Source: Actinomycetota bacterium (GTDB lineage: Bacteria > Actinomycetota > Actinomycetes > S36-B12 > GCA-2699445). Taken from it: a stretch of 52,439 bases of DNA. The notes under the pieces were generated by a model, which saw nothing but the letters and a program-made list of their open reading frames with translations, was not told the origin of the DNA and ran no database searches. The stretch covers positions 1 through 52,439 of the forward strand of contig JAGQTY010000023.1 of the NCBI GenBank assembly GCA_020438795.1, written 5' to 3'. This document shows, one piece after another, positions 25,633-34,385 of this stretch (positions are counted from its first letter, which is position 1; each line of letters begins with the position of its first letter). A program made the position numbers and the translations under genes.

Positions 25633-27759
25633 TCAGCGCGACAGTCCCTTGGCGCCGCCGGTCTTGGCACCCTTGAGCTTGGCGCCCTTGGTCTTGGCCC
25701 CCTTGAAGTTTGCCTTGCGCAGGTCCGACTTCTTGAGATTTGCCTTCTTCAGGTTTGCCTTCTTCAGGTTTGCCTTCTTCAGGTTTGCCTTCGCCAGGTT
25801 GGCCTTCGCCAGGTTGGCCTTCTGCAGCTTCGCGCCCGACAGGTTGGTCCCCTTGAGCTTCGCTCCAGAAAGATCAGTGCCGCGCAGATCCTCACCGCGC
25901 AGATCCTCACCGCTCAGGTCCTCACCGCTCAGGTCCTTGCCTGCACAGCCGTTGGCACAGGGATCCTTGCTCGGTGAGGACGATGGATTCGGATCCGGCG
26001 TCGGGGAAGCCACCGGGGCGTTCGTGGGAGTGGGCGCCGTGCTGGCTGGCGGGGCCGTGTTGCTGGGCGCGGGGGCCGGGGTGCTGGAGGGGGTGGGCGT
26101 CGGAGTCGACTCGGGAGCGGGCGGTGCCGGGATCGCCGTCCACTGCGCATAGAGATCCACTGAGGCGTCGAAGGGGTAAACGGCGATGTCGGAAAAGGCG
26201 ATGCCCGAGCCGTCGGCAGCGGTGTTCCAGCCGGCAAACGAATAGCCGGTCCGGGTGAAGGCGTTGGCCATCAGCGCCGACGGCACGTTTGCCGTCTGCA
26301 CCGCCATCTCACCCGAGCCACCGTTGGAATGGAACGTCACCCGCTGCTGCGGCAGTTCCTGCCACTGCGCGAACAAGGTGGTGTTCTCCGCCGGAACCGT
26401 GAACGTGTCACCGGCATCATAGGGCTCACCGAACCCGTCAGCGCTGGTGTTCCAGCCCTCGAACGAGTACCCCTCTCGGACCAGCTCACCAGCCCCGGCC
26501 ACAATCAGTTCCCCGCCGTACTCACCGGACTGCTCCCCCGGCGCGCTACCAGCGGAGTTGGAGTTCCCGTCATAGGCCAGCGAGTAACTGTTGATCGTCC
26601 ACTGCGCATACAGCGTCATGGATGCGCCGAAGCTGTACTCCACCTCGTTCGCATAGGGCGTACCGCCGGTGCCGTTGGCTTGGGTGTTCCAGCCGGAGAA
26701 CGAATGCCCAGCTCGCGTGAACGTGTTCGCAGACAGGTTCGTGGGCACGTTGGCCGACTGGTCAGACATGTCACCGGAGCCACCATTGCCATTGAAGCTC
26801 ACCGTCTCCGGGTTGCTGTAGGTGATGGTGACCTCACCGTTCTGTTGCGGTTCCCCGGCCCTCACGCCGTATGTCGTGCTGACCTCATCGGGGTCGCTGG
26901 GCACGTAGCTCGAACCTCCGCCGCCACCCGCTCCCCAACCGTTGTAGCCAGCACCGGCCCCAGCACCGCCGCCGTAATAGCCACCGCCACCGCCACCCGC
27001 GTACTCCGAATTTGCGTCTCCGCCGACCCCCAGTGTGCCATTGCCGCCAGCGGCCCACAGGTAGTCAAAGTCGTATTGGACATTCAACTGGAGACACTCA
27101 GCTGCTATCCCGCTGCCGTCCCAACCACCGACGCCGGCAGTTGAGGTCGTGCCTCCACTCCCACCAGCCATCTGGCATGAGCCCGGGCTGTCAGCGGTGC
27201 TGTCATCGGTGCCGGGAACGCCATCAGGTGCCCCACCCGTGCCACCGGGGGCGGACTGCCGGCTGGCGCCACCACCACCACCGGCCACGACCACCCGGTC
27301 CGCTAGCTCGCTACCGCCCAGTCGCACATCACTGGCACCACCGCCGCCGCTGCCGCCACCGCCGCCACTGCCGCCACCGTTCCAGCCGCCATAGCCCGGA
27401 GTGTCAAACCCCCAATCCTGACCGACACCCCCGACGCGGACCCCGAGCTCGTCACCCGGGTTGACGTCCAAGAGGGTCGACACCGTGGCGCCCTTGACGC
27501 CGGCTGCCCAATTGGCGTCGCCGTCCAACACCTGACCGCCGTCGCCACCCTCCGCCTCCACCTGGATGAGGTAGACGCCCTCAGGCACAAGGAAGGTCTG
27601 CACCGGGTCTGGTGTCCCGTCCGTCGGGGCGATGTAGGAGAAGGTGGAGGCGTCTGCACGAGCCTCCGTGGTACTCGCCACCGAGACAAGGCCGATGGCC
27701 ACAAGTGCGGCCACAAGCAGCATTCCCACGCTGGTCCGGAGTGCGGAACGAGGCGCCAT
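25633..27759 (-). CDS. secreted glycine-rich protein with three InlB-type B-repeats and Lys-rich pentapeptide-repeat tail
   Basis: 708-residue predicted surface protein. A signal peptide with cleavage near ARA-D (about residue 36) precedes a beta plus glycine-rich domain to about residue 310, resembling bacterial ALK/LTK-type glycine-rich domains. Three B-repeats follow, at about 313-382, 386-465 and 473-540, each with a GYSFxGWNT core and an AQW end. A Pro/Thr/Ser stalk (543-600) leads to a Cys-x3-Cys and about 20 pentapeptide repeats A(N/D/K)L.., first acidic (LSGED, LRGED), then strongly basic (LKKAN). No LPxTG or transmembrane anchor, so the basic tail may hold it to anionic wall polymers. 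GGAG stands 9 bases before the ATG. Role in adhesion is inferred. Confidence 0.82.
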   Translation of the reverse strand: MAPRSALRTSVGMLLVAALVAIGLVSVASTTEARADASTFSYIAPTDGTPDPVQTFLVPEGVYLIQVEAEGGDGGQVLDGDANWAAGVKGATVSTLLDVNPGDELGVRVGGVGQDWGFDTPGYGGWNGGGSGGGGGSGGGGASDVRLGGSELADRVVVAGGGGGASRQSAPGGTGGAPDGVPGTDDSTADSPGSCQMAGGSGGTTSTAGVGGWDGSGIAAECLQLNVQYDFDYLWAAGGNGTLGVGGDANSEYAGGGGGGYYGGGAGAGAGYNGWGAGGGGGSSYVPSDPDEVSTTYGVRAGEPQQNGEVTITYSNPETVSFNGNGGSGDMSDQSANVPTNLSANTFTRAGHSFSGWNTQANGTGGTPYANEVEYSFGASMTLYAQWTINSYSLAYDGNSNSAGSAPGEQSGEYGGELIVAGAGELVREGYSFEGWNTSADGFGEPYDAGDTFTVPAENTTLFAQWQELPQQRVTFHSNGGSGEMAVQTANVPSALMANAFTRTGYSFAGWNTAADGSGIAFSDIAVYPFDASVDLYAQWTAIPAPPAPESTPTPTPSSTPAPAPSNTAPPASTAPTPTNAPVASPTPDPNPSSSPSKDPCANGCAGKDLSGEDLSGEDLRGEDLRGTDLSGAKLKGTNLSGAKLQKANLAKANLAKANLKKANLKKANLKKANLKKSDLRKANFKGAKTKGAKLKGAKTGGAKGLSR
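25741..25830 (-). repeat. 15-base tandem repeats coding for basic pentapeptides
   Basis: Three identical 15-base units (TGCCTTCTTCAGGTT on the plus strand, 25741-25785) followed by three diverged copies. Each unit encodes one pentapeptide of the LKKAN type, so copy number can change in frame. Confidence 0.85.
25876..25935 (-). repeat. 15-base tandem repeats coding for acidic pentapeptides
   Basis: Four 15-base units of the form CTCACCGCKCAGRTC, the last two identical. They encode LSGED and LRGED at the start of the pentapeptide domain. Confidence 0.8.
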
Positions 27760-27927
27760 GTCTCTACTCCTAGTTGCTGACTGACTACTGTGCGTAAGGG
27801 ATTGTCAGTCTTACTGAAGTAGGCGCGGGAAGCAACCACACTGCACTGCACGGGCGATATCGATCGGACGCGCGTTGACACACGGACCGTGCCGAGGGAG
27901 CTCTCAAGCCCTTGCGGGTTCGCTGAC

Positions 27928-29367
27928 TCAGGCCGACTTCGGCCAGTCACGGAGTGTGTCGAGGAACTGCTGCCTGACACCCTCGATGTTCTCCTCCATG
28001 TTCTCCGGAGTCCAGTCGTCGGTGTAGATCGCGGGAAGGATCGCGACGTCGACCGTACCGGGGTGGATCACGTAGGAGTGGGCGGCCATGAGTTCTCCGC
28101 AATTCCTCATGATGAACGGCACCACCGGCACACCGGCCTGCATCGCCATGTGGAAGGGGCCCTTCTTGAACGGCAGCAGCCTCGTTGTCGGTGACCTGGT
28201 GCCTTCCGGCGAGATCACAATGGAGCGACCGTCCTTCAACGTCTGCACCACGGGCTCCAGCTGGTGGATCGCCTTCTCCCGGTTTGCTCGGTCGATGTAG
28301 GCGACATCGGCCAGGTAGCCCAGCGGCGCGAACAGCGGTGACTTCTCCAGCTGCTTCTTCGCCACTCCCGTGAAGTCGCGCTCCAAGACAGCCGCGAGGA
28401 CGAACACATCGAGCTGGCTCTGATGGTTGAACAGGAAGATCGCGGGCCGGTCGTTCCAGGCGTTCTCCTCACCCACGATGTTGAGTTCCACGCCCGCAGC
28501 GGTGAGCGCGGTCGAACCACCGATCTTGGCAGCGAAGTTCGCGCCATCCTGCCGGTTGCGTTTGAACAGCCCGAGCAGTGAGCCCCCCACCACGCTGCCG
28601 CTGAGCGCGCCCATCGCCGCGGTCGTGCGCAGCACGTCCAGGGGCGTGGTCTTGGGAGGCCGCTGCAGGAAGGCCACGGGCCAGCCCTTGTCCTTAGCGA
28701 TCTTCACCAGCTTCTTGTCGGGGTTGAGAGCCACGGGATGTCCCGTGGTCTCCAGGAACGGGATGTCCTCGGCTCCGTTGCTGTAGGAGAACGAGTCCGC
28801 CAACTTGATGTCCCACTGCTCTGCGAATTCGAGCACACCCTGCGCCTTGCCCTGGCCCCAGCGGATCGGGCTGGCCAGGTTGCCGGTCATGAAGCCGTCC
28901 TCGTCGATCTCCACCTCAGTGCAGATGATGTTGGGAATGCCGAGGTCGTCGGCGGTCGCCTCGATCTGCGGCGTCGTTGCCGATGATGCCACCACGATGG
29001 TGTGGCCCATATCCTGGTGCGCCTCGATAAGCTCACGGGCCTCGGGGAACAGCATGCCTGCAATCCTCTTGGCGAAGATCGTGCGGGCCCACTTGTTCAC
29101 ATCAGCCGCTCGTTCCCCGGCCTGCGCCTGCACGCCCATCCTCATCAACTCATCGATGGAGTGTCCGCGTCGCTCCACGTTGACGGCTTCGTTCACCGAG
29201 GCGACGAGCTCCTTGATGCCCACCTCGCCGTGCTTCAGCCGGGACTTGAAAAAGGCCCCTGCACTGTAGCCGTCGATGAGGGTTCCGTCGAAGTCGAAGA
29301 AGGCGGCCACCCCGGGGCCGGTCTTGGACCGGGCGACCTGGTCGAGCAGCCAGTCGATATCAGCCAT
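27928..29367 (-). CDS. plsC: HAD-IB phosphatase / 1-acyl-glycerol-3-phosphate acyltransferase fusion (PlsC-type)
   Basis: 479-residue two-domain protein. Residues 20-235 are a SerB-like HAD phosphatase: Asp25-x-Asp27 (DFDGT) nucleophile, VASSATT motif II, and a NGAEDIPFL motif with the Mg-binding aspartate. Residues 245-479 are a PlsC domain with NHQSQLD (His315, Asp320) and PEGTRS (Glu388-Gly-Thr). It would acylate lysophosphatidate to phosphatidate at the membrane, with the HAD domain possibly dephosphorylating a lipid or other substrate. It follows the PlsB-like gene by 3 bases, the same pair as Rv2482c-Rv2483c. Older labels call the HAD part phosphoserine phosphatase; that is not supported by sequence here. 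Confidence 0.9.
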   Translation of the reverse strand: MADIDWLLDQVARSKTGPGVAAFFDFDGTLIDGYSAGAFFKSRLKHGEVGIKELVASVNEAVNVERRGHSIDELMRMGVQAQAGERAADVNKWARTIFAKRIAGMLFPEARELIEAHQDMGHTIVVASSATTPQIEATADDLGIPNIICTEVEIDEDGFMTGNLASPIRWGQGKAQGVLEFAEQWDIKLADSFSYSNGAEDIPFLETTGHPVALNPDKKLVKIAKDKGWPVAFLQRPPKTTPLDVLRTTAAMGALSGSVVGGSLLGLFKRNRQDGANFAAKIGGSTALTAAGVELNIVGEENAWNDRPAIFLFNHQSQLDVFVLAAVLERDFTGVAKKQLEKSPLFAPLGYLADVAYIDRANREKAIHQLEPVVQTLKDGRSIVISPEGTRSPTTRLLPFKKGPFHMAMQAGVPVVPFIMRNCGELMAAHSYVIHPGTVDVAILPAIYTDDWTPENMEENIEGVRQQFLDTLRDWPKSA

Positions 29368-29370
29368 GGT

Positions 29371-31182
29371 TCACGCTCCGTAGGTCTCGTGCGTTGCCAG
29401 GAACTCCCGGGACCGCTCTCTGGCGAGGTGGCGGATCACGCTCACCTTGTCAACATACCCCTGCAGTTCCTTGGCGACCGCCGCTCGCTTCTCCTTCAGT
29501 TCGGCATCGCCAGGCTCAAGGAGTCCGAGGTTGTCCGCGAGCTGCAACCCGTTCTTGAACAGATCCTTGGAGATCGATTCCGGGTTGTGCAGCAGGTGCT
29601 GCAACCACAGCTGCTGCCCGATGTCCATGCACTTGGTGACCAGTGCATCCTGCTCCACCACCATCGCCGGATCCGCTGCCGCGAGCTGCTTGAACAGCAC
29701 CGTATAGGCCTCCAGGAACGGCGCGATCACACGATGGGCGACGTGGAGCTTGGCATCCTTGAAGGACTTCTCGACCGTGGCGGCGCTCAGGTCCTTGTCC
29801 TCCCAGCCCGGGAATGCCAGGTCCACCTCGTCCTTCACATTGGTCGCGAAGTCCTTGGTCGAGGGGAAGAAGAACTCGAACTTCAGCAGGTCCTTGAGAC
29901 GCTTGGCGTACTGCCAGGTGTTCTCAGTGATGGCCTCGCTGTCGCCACCGTCGTCCATCGCCTTGAGCACGGCCACTTCGACGATCGCGCGGTTCACGAA
30001 GAAGTGCACCACGGTGTTCCGGTAGAAGGCAGCCTCATGCTGGCGGTCGCGCGGGATCCGGAAGACCGGCTCGACGCCACCGTCATACACTTCCACGACG
30101 TTCTCACTGACCAGGCGCTCGACGGCCTTGCGCATGTCGCCCTGGTCGTTGAGATCGACATTGTCGGTCATCGGCAGATGGCGTTTCTCGATGTACCCCA
30201 GGATCGGGCCCAGGATGTCGCGGCCCTCACCGACCGTCAGTGCACGGTCCTCGTTGTCCAGCAGTGCGAAGGTGACCAGCGCCACCGGAGTGATGGGCGT
30301 GACGGCATTGATCCGGTTCGCCACCTCGAAGGCCACCTTGGGCACCGCGAGACGGGGCCGGGGCTTACCGTTCTCGTCCTCGGTGAGCTTCACAGCCTCC
30401 TTGAGCGACAGGGGTTCTCCGAACCGCACGTGGGCACGGCCCAGCCTGCGGGACTGTGACTTGGAGAAGTCGTAGAACCACTTCAGGCTCTCCGGCGACT
30501 TCACCCCGCCTGCTTCCTCGGCTGAGATGGCACTGACCTCGTGCTGCTGGTCATAGATGATCGACGTCGGCACGATGTGGACATCGTTGTCGGGGTGCTC
30601 GGTGTAGGCGTCGATGACGTAGCTCAGGATGCCGAACCGCGGCGGTCGGAGCTTGCCCGTGCGCGTCCGTCCACCCTCGATGTACCACTCCAGGTTCGAG
30701 CGTTGGGCGATCAGGTACGACAGATAGGCACGCAGGGTCGCCCGATAGACGTGATCGTCCTTGAACTCCCGCCTGATGAACACGATGCCGTTCTTCTGGC
30801 CGAAGTCGGCCAGGGGCCAGATGGCCAGGTTCACCCCACCCAGGACGTGATTCGGCGGAAAGCCGTACGGCTGCATGGCACTGCGCAACACCAGCGGATC
30901 GAGGTAGCTGCGATGGTTGGGCAGGAACACCAACGATGAATCCTTGTTGAGCTTGCGGAGTTCCACGAGTTCGCGATCATTGACGTCGAGCTTGTAGGCG
31001 CGAGCCAGCCACTTGGAGAACGCCTCCCACCCCGCGACGGAGTACCGCCCGGGCCGGGCTGCCATCTCCTTGAGGTCAGCCGCCGCTTCCTTCTCGACCT
31101 TGTCGAACGGGATACCGGTCTCCTCCGAGCACTTCCGCAGGGCTTCCTGGAAGTCATGTGAGTTGAGAATCTTGTCAGACAC
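29371..31182 (-). CDS. plsB: glycerol-3-phosphate acyltransferase (PlsB-type)
   Basis: 603-residue membrane-associated acyltransferase that puts the first acyl chain on glycerol-3-phosphate. NHRSYLD (His90, Asp95) is block I, FIRREFKDD block II, YIEGGRTRTGKLRPP block III and VPTSIIYDQ block IV, in the order of the bacterial PlsB/GPAT family. The C-terminal half is helical, without recognised domains. It is shorter than mycobacterial PlsB2 (789 residues). The GTG at 31182 is chosen over an earlier frame opening because AAAGGAG lies 10 bases before it. It is followed 3 bases later by the PlsC fusion gene, so both acylation steps are made from one operon. Confidence 0.9.
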   Translation of the reverse strand: MSDKILNSHDFQEALRKCSEETGIPFDKVEKEAAADLKEMAARPGRYSVAGWEAFSKWLARAYKLDVNDRELVELRKLNKDSSLVFLPNHRSYLDPLVLRSAMQPYGFPPNHVLGGVNLAIWPLADFGQKNGIVFIRREFKDDHVYRATLRAYLSYLIAQRSNLEWYIEGGRTRTGKLRPPRFGILSYVIDAYTEHPDNDVHIVPTSIIYDQQHEVSAISAEEAGGVKSPESLKWFYDFSKSQSRRLGRAHVRFGEPLSLKEAVKLTEDENGKPRPRLAVPKVAFEVANRINAVTPITPVALVTFALLDNEDRALTVGEGRDILGPILGYIEKRHLPMTDNVDLNDQGDMRKAVERLVSENVVEVYDGGVEPVFRIPRDRQHEAAFYRNTVVHFFVNRAIVEVAVLKAMDDGGDSEAITENTWQYAKRLKDLLKFEFFFPSTKDFATNVKDEVDLAFPGWEDKDLSAATVEKSFKDAKLHVAHRVIAPFLEAYTVLFKQLAAADPAMVVEQDALVTKCMDIGQQLWLQHLLHNPESISKDLFKNGLQLADNLGLLEPGDAELKEKRAAVAKELQGYVDKVSVIRHLARERSREFLATHETYGA

Positions 31183-31192
31183 CTGATCACGG

Positions 31193-31199
31193 CTCCTTT
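31193..31199 (-). promoter_or_regulatory. Shine-Dalgarno site (AAAGGAG) for plsB
   Basis: AAAGGAG, 10 bases before the GTG at 31182. It sets the start 25 codons inside the longest open frame. Confidence 0.55.
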
Positions 31200-31371
31200 G
31201 CGTTCCGACACCAGACGCTAGCCAACCGGGTTGCCAGGATGCACTCTGAGTCAGCACTTCTGCCTAACTGTGCGGTGATCATTCAATTCGCGGCCTCCAG
31301 AGGGCGCGTTGCGGCGGGCGTGATCGGCATCAGCCGCGGCGCGCTGCCGGGGTGGCGTCGGGGCTCGGAGT

Positions 31372-31377
31372 TAGAGT
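31372..31377 (+). promoter_or_regulatory. candidate -10 element (TAGAGT) for radA
   Basis: TAGAGT, 5 bases before the ATG at 31383, one base closer than the common spacing here. No ribosome binding site between them. Confidence 0.4.
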
Positions 31378-31382
31378 CAGAC

Positions 31383-32768
31383 ATGGCCAGGAACGGGACC
31401 AAGGGTGGCATCTTTCGATGCAGCTCGTGCGATGCCGAGCACCTGCGCTGGCTCGGTCGCTGTCCCCAGTGCCGCACGTTCGGGTCGGTCTCGGAGACCC
31501 CCGAGCTCACCAAGTCCGGTTCCTCCGTGCATTCCGGGCTACGGACGAAGACAAGGGGTGGCGCGGTCACCAGGGCCGCGGAGTCCGTCGTCTCGGTCAC
31601 GGCCAAGCCACAGGCCCGGATCAGTAGCAGATCGCATGAGTTCGACCGGGTGCTCGGGGGCGGTCTAGTGCGCGGGCAGGTGGTCCTGCTGGCCGGAGAG
31701 CCCGGAGTCGGCAAGTCGACTCTGCTCCTGGCCGTCGCGGACTCCTACGCCGCGACCACGCCCGATCCGGTGCTCTACATCTCCGGTGAGGAATCCGCAG
31801 AACAGATCGGGCTGCGGGCGCACCGGACCGGGGTGAGTGCTGAGAACCTGCTCGTCGCCAACGAGACAGATCTGAACGCACTGCTCGCGCATGTGGACGA
31901 ACACGATCCGGCCATGCTCGTGGTGGACTCGGTACAGACACTGGCGTCCGACGCCATCGAGGCCAGGGCCGGCGGGGTCGCCCAGGTCCACGAAGTCGCA
32001 GCGGTGTTGACCAGAGTCGCCAAGAGCAGGGGGATTCCCACACTGCTCATCGGACAGAGCACCAGGGAGAACTCGATCGCGGGACCGCGGGCACTCGAAC
32101 ACATCGTCGATACCGTGCTGACCTTCGAAGGCGATCCGCACATGCCGATCAGAATGCTGCGTTCGGTCAAGAACCGCTTCGGACCCGCCGACGAGGTGGT
32201 CTGCTACGAGCAGACCGAGTCCGGCCTGGCAGAACTTCCCGACCCCTCGTCGGTATTCCGCTCATCGCGTCAGTCACAGGCCACCGGCACCTGTGCCACC
32301 GTCACCCTCGAGGGCCGCCGACCGATCGTGGCCGAGGTGCAGGCGCTGGTGGCACCGGTGAGTGCGGCGCATCCCAGACGTGCCGTGAGCGGTCTCGACG
32401 CATCGAGGACGGCGATGGTGACGGCGGTCGCCGACCATTCCGGTTCGTTCAAACTGCACCAGTCGGACGTCTACGTGGCCACGGTCGGCGGCCTGCGGAT
32501 CACGGATCCGGCGGTGGACCTCGCTGCCGCTCTGGCGATCGCATCATCGGCGATGAAGAAGCCGGTCCCCGCTGATGTGGTGGCGCTCGGCGAGGTGGCG
32601 CTGTCCGGTGAACTACGGGCGGCACCTTCACTGAGGGCACGACTGGTGGAGGCCAGCAGACTGGGCTTCACCACCGCGCTGGCCGCTCCGGGCGCAGGAG
32701 ACATCCAGGGACTCAAGGTGATTGAGATCGGCAACCTTCACGAGGCGCTGAGCTGGCTCAGCAGATGA
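31383..32768 (+). CDS. radA: DNA repair protein RadA
   Basis: 461-residue RecA-like ATPase that promotes branch migration in homologous recombination. The N-terminal zinc finger is Cys13-x2-Cys16 ... Cys27-x2-Cys30, the Walker A motif is GEPGVGKST (105-113), the RadA-specific KNRFG is at 263-267, and the C-terminal 150 residues form the Lon-protease-like domain. All functional motifs are intact. The ATG at 31383 fits the zinc finger start. In many actinobacteria disA follows radA; here a phospholipase D-like gene does instead. Confidence 0.96.
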   Translation: MARNGTKGGIFRCSSCDAEHLRWLGRCPQCRTFGSVSETPELTKSGSSVHSGLRTKTRGGAVTRAAESVVSVTAKPQARISSRSHEFDRVLGGGLVRGQVVLLAGEPGVGKSTLLLAVADSYAATTPDPVLYISGEESAEQIGLRAHRTGVSAENLLVANETDLNALLAHVDEHDPAMLVVDSVQTLASDAIEARAGGVAQVHEVAAVLTRVAKSRGIPTLLIGQSTRENSIAGPRALEHIVDTVLTFEGDPHMPIRMLRSVKNRFGPADEVVCYEQTESGLAELPDPSSVFRSSRQSQATGTCATVTLEGRRPIVAEVQALVAPVSAAHPRRAVSGLDASRTAMVTAVADHSGSFKLHQSDVYVATVGGLRITDPAVDLAAALAIASSAMKKPVPADVVALGEVALSGELRAAPSLRARLVEASRLGFTTALAAPGAGDIQGLKVIEIGNLHEALSWLSR

Positions 32769-32788
32769 GTCAGCTCAGCTGAGCCAGC
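32752..32788 (+). terminator. hairpin overlapping the end of radA
   Basis: Perfect 11-base inverted repeat (GCTGGCTCAGC / GCTGAGCCAGC) with a 15-base loop containing the radA stop codon. No T-run follows, so termination is only a possibility; the 187 bases after it to the next gene hold only a strong ribosome binding site at 32962-32970. Confidence 0.4.
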
Positions 32789-32961
32789 AGAACTTGCGAG
32801 ACCGTACCGGAACAGGCTGAAGACTGAGGCTCGGTTGCGCCAGAAGCCTGAACCGATTCGACACGTGGGCCCCAGGAGTTGAGACTCACTCTGAACACCC
32901 ATGCGTCGATCACGTCGAGGATCACGTCAAGATTGACGCCGTTCATGGCAGTCATGCCCAC

Positions 32962-32970
32962 AAGGAGGGG
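32962..32970 (+). promoter_or_regulatory. strong Shine-Dalgarno site (AAGGAGGGG)
   Basis: AAGGAGGGG, 5 bases before the ATG at 32976. It favours this ATG over a second one six bases on. Confidence 0.65.
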
Positions 32971-32975
32971 TTCTC

Positions 32976-34352
32976 ATGTCGATGCGCCGAGTAGGGATAG
33001 CGGTCTCGGTAGCCGCAGTGGTGGCACTGGGGGCCTGCTCCTCATCACAGCCGGACAGTTCCTCACGTGGGGCCAAGGATCAGGACGCCACGGAGTCTCC
33101 GATCTCGGTTGGAGTTCAGCCCGAGGGCAAGGGTGCCCAGCTCATCGACGCGATCAACAATGCGACATCCACCGTGGACGTCGTGGTCTACACGATCGGT
33201 GGGGACCCGGACTTCGACGGGGCGCTGAAGGCTGCCAAGGCAAGGGGGGTGGACGTACGCGTGCAGGTCAACGGCGGCTACGAGCCCGACGTCACCTACA
33301 ACCAGCAGTGGGCCAAGGAGATGACCGACGCGCCAGGCCCCGGTTCCTTCAGCATGAAGTGGGGCAACAGCAACTTCAATATCACTCACCAGAAGACGGT
33401 CATCGTCGACGCCACCGACACGAACGGCAAAGCCATCTCCGAAGGGTCCTTGCCCGGTTCGGCGAAGATCGTGATCTCGACGGGGAACTTCAGCCTTGAC
33501 GCGGAGTACGGACAGAAGCACTTCTACGATGCCCGCAACTTCGACATGGCCACATCGGAGCCGGACCTGGTGAGCACCGTTGCCACCACCTATGCATCCG
33601 ACTTCAGCTGCCCGGTGTCCACCACGATCACTCCCAGCGGCCTGGACCCCCAGGGACGGCTGGTGTGGAGCAACGGATCAACGGGAGGCAAGTCGCTGCC
33701 CAAGGAACAGTACCCGGCCTTCGGCGACTACAACAACGACTTCCCGTCACTGAACCAGGGGAACTCCGAAGGCGCCTACACTGCCATCGCTGATGCCGCG
33801 CAGAAGGGCGATGTCCTGCGCCTGTACCTGCTGGAGGGCAAAGAGACCGCCATCTGGGACTCCCTGAGCGCTGCCTTGGAGCGAGGCGTGGATCTCAGGA
33901 TCATCATGTCGCAGTCCTCACTCCCGAACGCCATGGTGACCAGCCTCGTCAAGGCTGGCGCGACTGCACACGCCCTGGCCGACGATCAGGTGTTCATCCA
34001 CGCCAAGATGCTCTCCCGGAACAGTGACGCACTGTACGTGGGGTCGATCAACGCGAGCTACGGCTCCGTGCTGTGGAACCGCGAACTGGGCGTGAACCTG
34101 ACCAGCGGCGGCGACTCCGCCGGGATCGACACCATCGTCAGCACGTTCGACAGCGACTGGGCCATCACCGGCGCTGACAAGGTCACGGTGTACACCAAGG
34201 ACAACCCCCCGGCCCCGCCGAAGAACGACAGCGCCGAGGTGGGTCCCGGCGTTGAGGCGATTCCCGACCTGGTCGGCACCGGCTCTGACCCGGCCCAGCC
34301 CTGCGGTGACGTACTGGCCAAGTCAGGATCGGGTTCGAAGTCAGGGAACTGA
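32976..34352 (+). CDS. secreted lipoprotein with phospholipase D-like domains
   Basis: 458-residue lipoprotein. The signal peptide ends in the lipobox ALGAC. Two PLD half-sites are present: His138-x-Lys140 in THQKTVIVD and His342-x-Lys344 in FIHAKMLS followed by GSINAS, close to the HxKx4D...GSxN pattern (the Asp positions are partly replaced). It should be anchored to the outer face of the membrane and cleave phosphodiester bonds, in phospholipids or in nucleic acids as in Nuc-type enzymes. The C-terminal 40 residues are Pro/Gly/Ser-rich. Stand-alone gene between radA and a DUF6328-like gene on the opposite strand. Confidence 0.8.
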   Translation: MSMRRVGIAVSVAAVVALGACSSSQPDSSSRGAKDQDATESPISVGVQPEGKGAQLIDAINNATSTVDVVVYTIGGDPDFDGALKAAKARGVDVRVQVNGGYEPDVTYNQQWAKEMTDAPGPGSFSMKWGNSNFNITHQKTVIVDATDTNGKAISEGSLPGSAKIVISTGNFSLDAEYGQKHFYDARNFDMATSEPDLVSTVATTYASDFSCPVSTTITPSGLDPQGRLVWSNGSTGGKSLPKEQYPAFGDYNNDFPSLNQGNSEGAYTAIADAAQKGDVLRLYLLEGKETAIWDSLSAALERGVDLRIIMSQSSLPNAMVTSLVKAGATAHALADDQVFIHAKMLSRNSDALYVGSINASYGSVLWNRELGVNLTSGGDSAGIDTIVSTFDSDWAITGADKVTVYTKDNPPAPPKNDSAEVGPGVEAIPDLVGTGSDPAQPCGDVLAKSGSGSKSGN

Positions 34353-34385
34353 TTGAGGACATACTCGGCGTTGCGGCTTCGGCCC

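Noticed and set aside
25741..25935. CRISPR-like short repeats
   Set aside because: Units are 15 bases, without spacers, and in frame with a pentapeptide-repeat protein.
18811..27759. PE_PGRS proteins
   Set aside because: Glycine-rich stretches are similar in composition, but there is no PE domain, a signal peptide is present, and B-repeats follow.
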